NCBI GenBank assembly: GCA_024278715.1 | Contig: JAJRSN010000295.1 | Coordinates: 1-6,846 of the forward strand | Direction of reading: 5' to 3' | Source: Calditrichota bacterium | GTDB lineage: Bacteria > Calditrichota > Calditrichia > Calditrichales > Calditrichaceae | Length of the DNA: 6,846 nucleotides | Shown here: piece after piece, positions 6,301 through 6,846 of the stretch | How positions within the stretch are numbered: the stretch's first letter is position 1 | Layout: each line of letters starts with the position of its first letter | Position numbers and translations under genes: made by a program | Notes under the pieces: model-generated | What the model was told of the DNA's origin: nothing | The model's database searches: none | What the model saw: the letters and a program-made list of their open reading frames with translations, nothing else

Positions 6301-6846
6301 AAACTGCGTTCAGGTCGCCGCTTTCCGCGGGGTGGCAGCGAACGTAAATCATCAGTGAATCGTCTTCCGGCAGAACGGTTAAATCGCCCGAGGTTTTCCA
6401 CCACGAAAACGAAGAAGCGTCGCTTCCGGTTAACCTTATGCTTTCGATCCTAAGAGGAATATTTCCCGAATTCTTGAATTTTAAAGAAAGGATCGAATCG
6501 TTGGGCGCAACAAGAGTTCCGAAATCGAGTTCACCGCGCGAAGGGGTGAGAAAAGCCGCCACGCCGGTACCCTTAAGCGCCGCCGAGTCAACAGGATTAA
6601 AGGGATCGTTGCTGGTAATTAACAGGGTGTCGAAAAAGGAGCCAGCCGAATCGGGCGAAAACATTACCGCAATTTTCACCGCCGGATCGCCCGGTTTAAG
6701 AATGAGCACTGGATCGAAATTCACAATGAAAGGCGGTTTATTGTTTAAGGTATGGACATTAACCGTTAAATCCGCGTTGCCGGCATTGGAAATTGTCAAA
6801 TTGAGCGTCGAATCGGTAAAAACCTGCACCGAATCAAAATCAAAAA
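3338..6846 (-). CDS. Large secreted ASH/HYDIN-like repeat protein with type IX secretion C-terminal sorting domain (N-terminus beyond window)
   Basis: More than 1,160 residues are visible, and the frame runs off the right edge. GTG at 6829-6827 is an in-frame valine rather than a start: the codons before it continue as F-D-F-D-S, the normal beginning of the first visible repeat. Residue numbers count that valine as 1. Domains in order: six beta repeats of the 'choice-of-anchor D' / ASH type (to about 634); an Ig-like beta module (about 635-745) with an 'RNGG' turn; a duplicated 'MI-S/G-x-PF' module (756-904); a further beta module (about 923-1060) containing 'EIPEPPVIGDYVSLYF'; and a Por/T9SS sorting domain (about 1072-1163) with 'NYPNPFN', 'YDINGR' and terminal 'KKIILQK'. 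The protein is therefore expected to cross the outer membrane by the type IX system and be released or anchored at the surface. The signal peptide should lie outside the window. Few cysteines and no catalytic motif are visible, so a structural or binding role is likeliest. The stop is TAG at 3340-3338, 38 bp before the kinase gene, suggesting one operon with this gene first. The ligand is unknown. Confidence 0.9.
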   Translation of the reverse strand, partial: FDFDSVQVFTDSTLNLTISNAGNADLTVNVHTLNNKPPFIVNFDPVLILKPGDPAVKIAVMFSPDSAGSFFDTLLITSNDPFNPVDSAALKGTGVAAFLTPSRGELDFGTLVAPNDSILSLKFKNSGNIPLRIESIRLTGSDASSFSWWKTSGDLTVLPEDDSLMIYVRCHPAESGDLNAVLNVVSNDPRFDSLQIAVTAQVKASEMVILPSLIKFDSTVIFQEKSQIVKIFNRGDYPLSINSIQFPDAEKTDFHVPNFNFPLIIRPAVDTIKFQIRFVPQKVGAQSATLKFFSNDPFQNPRILQIEAEAVEPKLEVSADTLNYGVTSVFRQTKQTLWLKNTGNGDVSIDSLYIINEGSSVFSVDTPDLPATINTGEDSLPLQIYFTPKITGEFKAELKIVWNNPYNQPTYVHLAAAADSAHISANQAIDFGKQIQHTQISKDISIENHSRVTIILDSVKIEGKDREQFSFSPSGFPLTLTPQDTNFTLTVTYNPHKTGIHQATLKIFSQDIQEKTVNVNLRGVALYSLSSPLLVSNLRDSADFGSVFVDEARDIPLLIVNAGNSALLIDSMTVTGGDKQDFSIIGGGVNEIIEVDDTLKTLSLRFSPSAAGLRTTSLDVYCTDPGQNPFKIKLSGKGKIDATPAQVKVNLDTLNAVLNSSLSLKIRVNDDSTNIRQVDLLFRNGGKSQFQTLPMEEKPDNQWAVTFNPQYLNERGLELYFKIRHGGRITEYPADGEQNPLYLSVILPSANFPVYTLKQKYQMISLPFISSDQTLGDLFKDDLGKYDASVYRFFDWDASQKRFTELKDLKAKLPPGKALYLITRDSLSLDVNNVKSVPSTEEYEIALASGWNMIGDPFAFTVSWQEVDKGDQTNLPLYYYNGSGWELSDNLEPYRGYAVKSDKAITLKVPAVEFTPPLSKKTSETQKGWRFQIIATCGNVYDAINFAGVSPGAREGIDALEIPEPPVIGDYVSLYFDHSAHPDMKGLFSSDFRPEGKTGYQFDFAVVSNKNKPVLIELKPDSLPANWEWRVVSPASGVSFTETPIRLGKAGQKLRLIVGTASFLEQKLSEFQPVPRKFKLRQNYPNPFNGSTTIRFDLPQADRLTVLIYDINGRKIKTLTDQKYYEAGYYRLKWDGTNLHGMPVSSGLYFILLQGKKFTGSKKIILQK
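3341..3613 (-). other. Region encoding the T9SS (Por) C-terminal sorting domain
   Basis: The last roughly 91 codons of the large protein encode the sorting domain. It begins 'FKLRQNYPNPFNGSTTI', followed by 'LPQADRLTVLIYDINGRK', 'AGYYRLKWDG', 'GLYFILL' and a basic-hydrophobic end 'KKIILQK'. This matches the type A T9SS C-terminal signal family as I know it. In well-studied Bacteroidota the domain is recognised at the outer membrane and removed during surface attachment. That this organism has a working type IX system is inferred, since no secretion genes are in the window. Confidence 0.88.
4118..4564 (-). repeat. Internal duplication within an unnamed beta module of the secreted protein
   Basis: Residues 756-826 and 846-904 of the large protein align with each other. 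Both open with aromatic-x-M-I-(S/G)-x-P-F ('YQMISLPF' and 'WNMIGDPF'). Both continue through an acidic stretch, an aromatic strand ('YRFFDWD' and 'LYYYNGSGWEL'), a Pro/Gly-containing turn before a hydrophobic strand ('PPGKALYLI' and 'EPYRGYAV'), and a closing D-S/D-K alternating strand ('DSLSLDV' and 'DKAITLKV'). This suggests a two-fold beta architecture. I recall similar stretches in secreted proteins of Calditrichota and relatives but know no name or function for them. Confidence 0.6.
4928..6846 (-). repeat. Six tandem ASH/HYDIN-like beta repeats, period about 108 residues (324 bp)
   Basis: Protein-level repeats inside the large secreted protein, approximately residues 1-90 (start cut by the window edge), 91-200, 201-308, 309-414, 415-521 and 522-634. 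Each has an 'N-x-G-N' turn in the first half, seen as 'SNAGNAD', 'KNSGNIP', 'FNRGDYP', 'KNTGNGD', 'ENHSRVT' and 'VNAGNSA'. Each has an 'F-x-P....G......L......NDP' block in the second half. The anchoring proline of that block is at residues 59, 167, 275, 383, 490 and 603, giving intervals of 108, 108, 108, 107 and 113. Nucleotide identity between units is low, so the duplication is old and held by selection on the fold. Repeat 5 is the most diverged, lacking both the N-x-G-N and the NDP turns. More copies may lie upstream of the window. Confidence 0.85.

Noticed and set aside
6827..6829. GTG as the start codon of the large secreted protein
   Set aside because: The frame stays open to the window edge and the upstream codons continue the conserved repeat beginning (F-D-F-D-S-V). 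No signal peptide follows the GTG, which a T9SS cargo protein would need.

Overview
The window holds three genes. A short plus-strand coding stretch at the left edge converges on a two-gene minus-strand block that fills the rest. Base composition is moderate (mid-40s % GC by eye) and the DNA is almost entirely coding. The best taxonomic clue is the large secreted protein. It ends in a type IX secretion (Por) C-terminal sorting domain containing the 'NYPNPFN' signature. It also carries beta modules that I associate with the Calditrichota / Ignavibacteriota / KSB1 side of the FCB superphylum. A Caldithrix-like bacterium is a reasonable guess, but this is inference; no rRNA or other marker gene is present.

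Layout. (1) 1-423 (+): two tandem ACT domains that look like the C-terminal allosteric half of an aspartokinase. The reading frame is open at base 1, so this is either a truncated gene or a stand-alone ACT protein starting exactly at the window edge. (2) 424-512: an 89-bp convergent gap with no convincing terminator. (3) 513-3299 (-): a complete 928-residue membrane-bound hybrid histidine kinase, ordered six predicted membrane segments, long coiled coil, GAF, PAS, HisKA, HATPase, receiver. All catalytic and phospho-acceptor residues are intact. (4) 3300-3337: a 38-bp AT-rich spacer with a possible weak promoter. (5) 3338-6846 (-): the 3' portion (more than 1,160 residues) of a very large secreted protein whose N-terminus lies beyond the right edge. 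It contains six ASH/HYDIN-like ('choice-of-anchor D') beta repeats at a near-constant 108-residue period, a beta-sandwich linker, a module that is itself an internal duplication, another beta module, and the T9SS sorting domain.

How they may work together. The secreted protein and the kinase lie on the same strand 38 bp apart and are probably co-transcribed. A cell-surface repeat protein next to an orphan hybrid kinase may form one envelope-sensing or surface-attachment unit, but nothing in the sequence proves that they interact. The ACT gene belongs to an unrelated transcription unit, probably aspartate-family amino acid metabolism.

I found no mobile element, CRISPR array, RNA gene or obvious horizontal-transfer signature. 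The most distinctive signals are the regular 108-residue repeat lattice and an internally duplicated, apparently unnamed module in the secreted protein.
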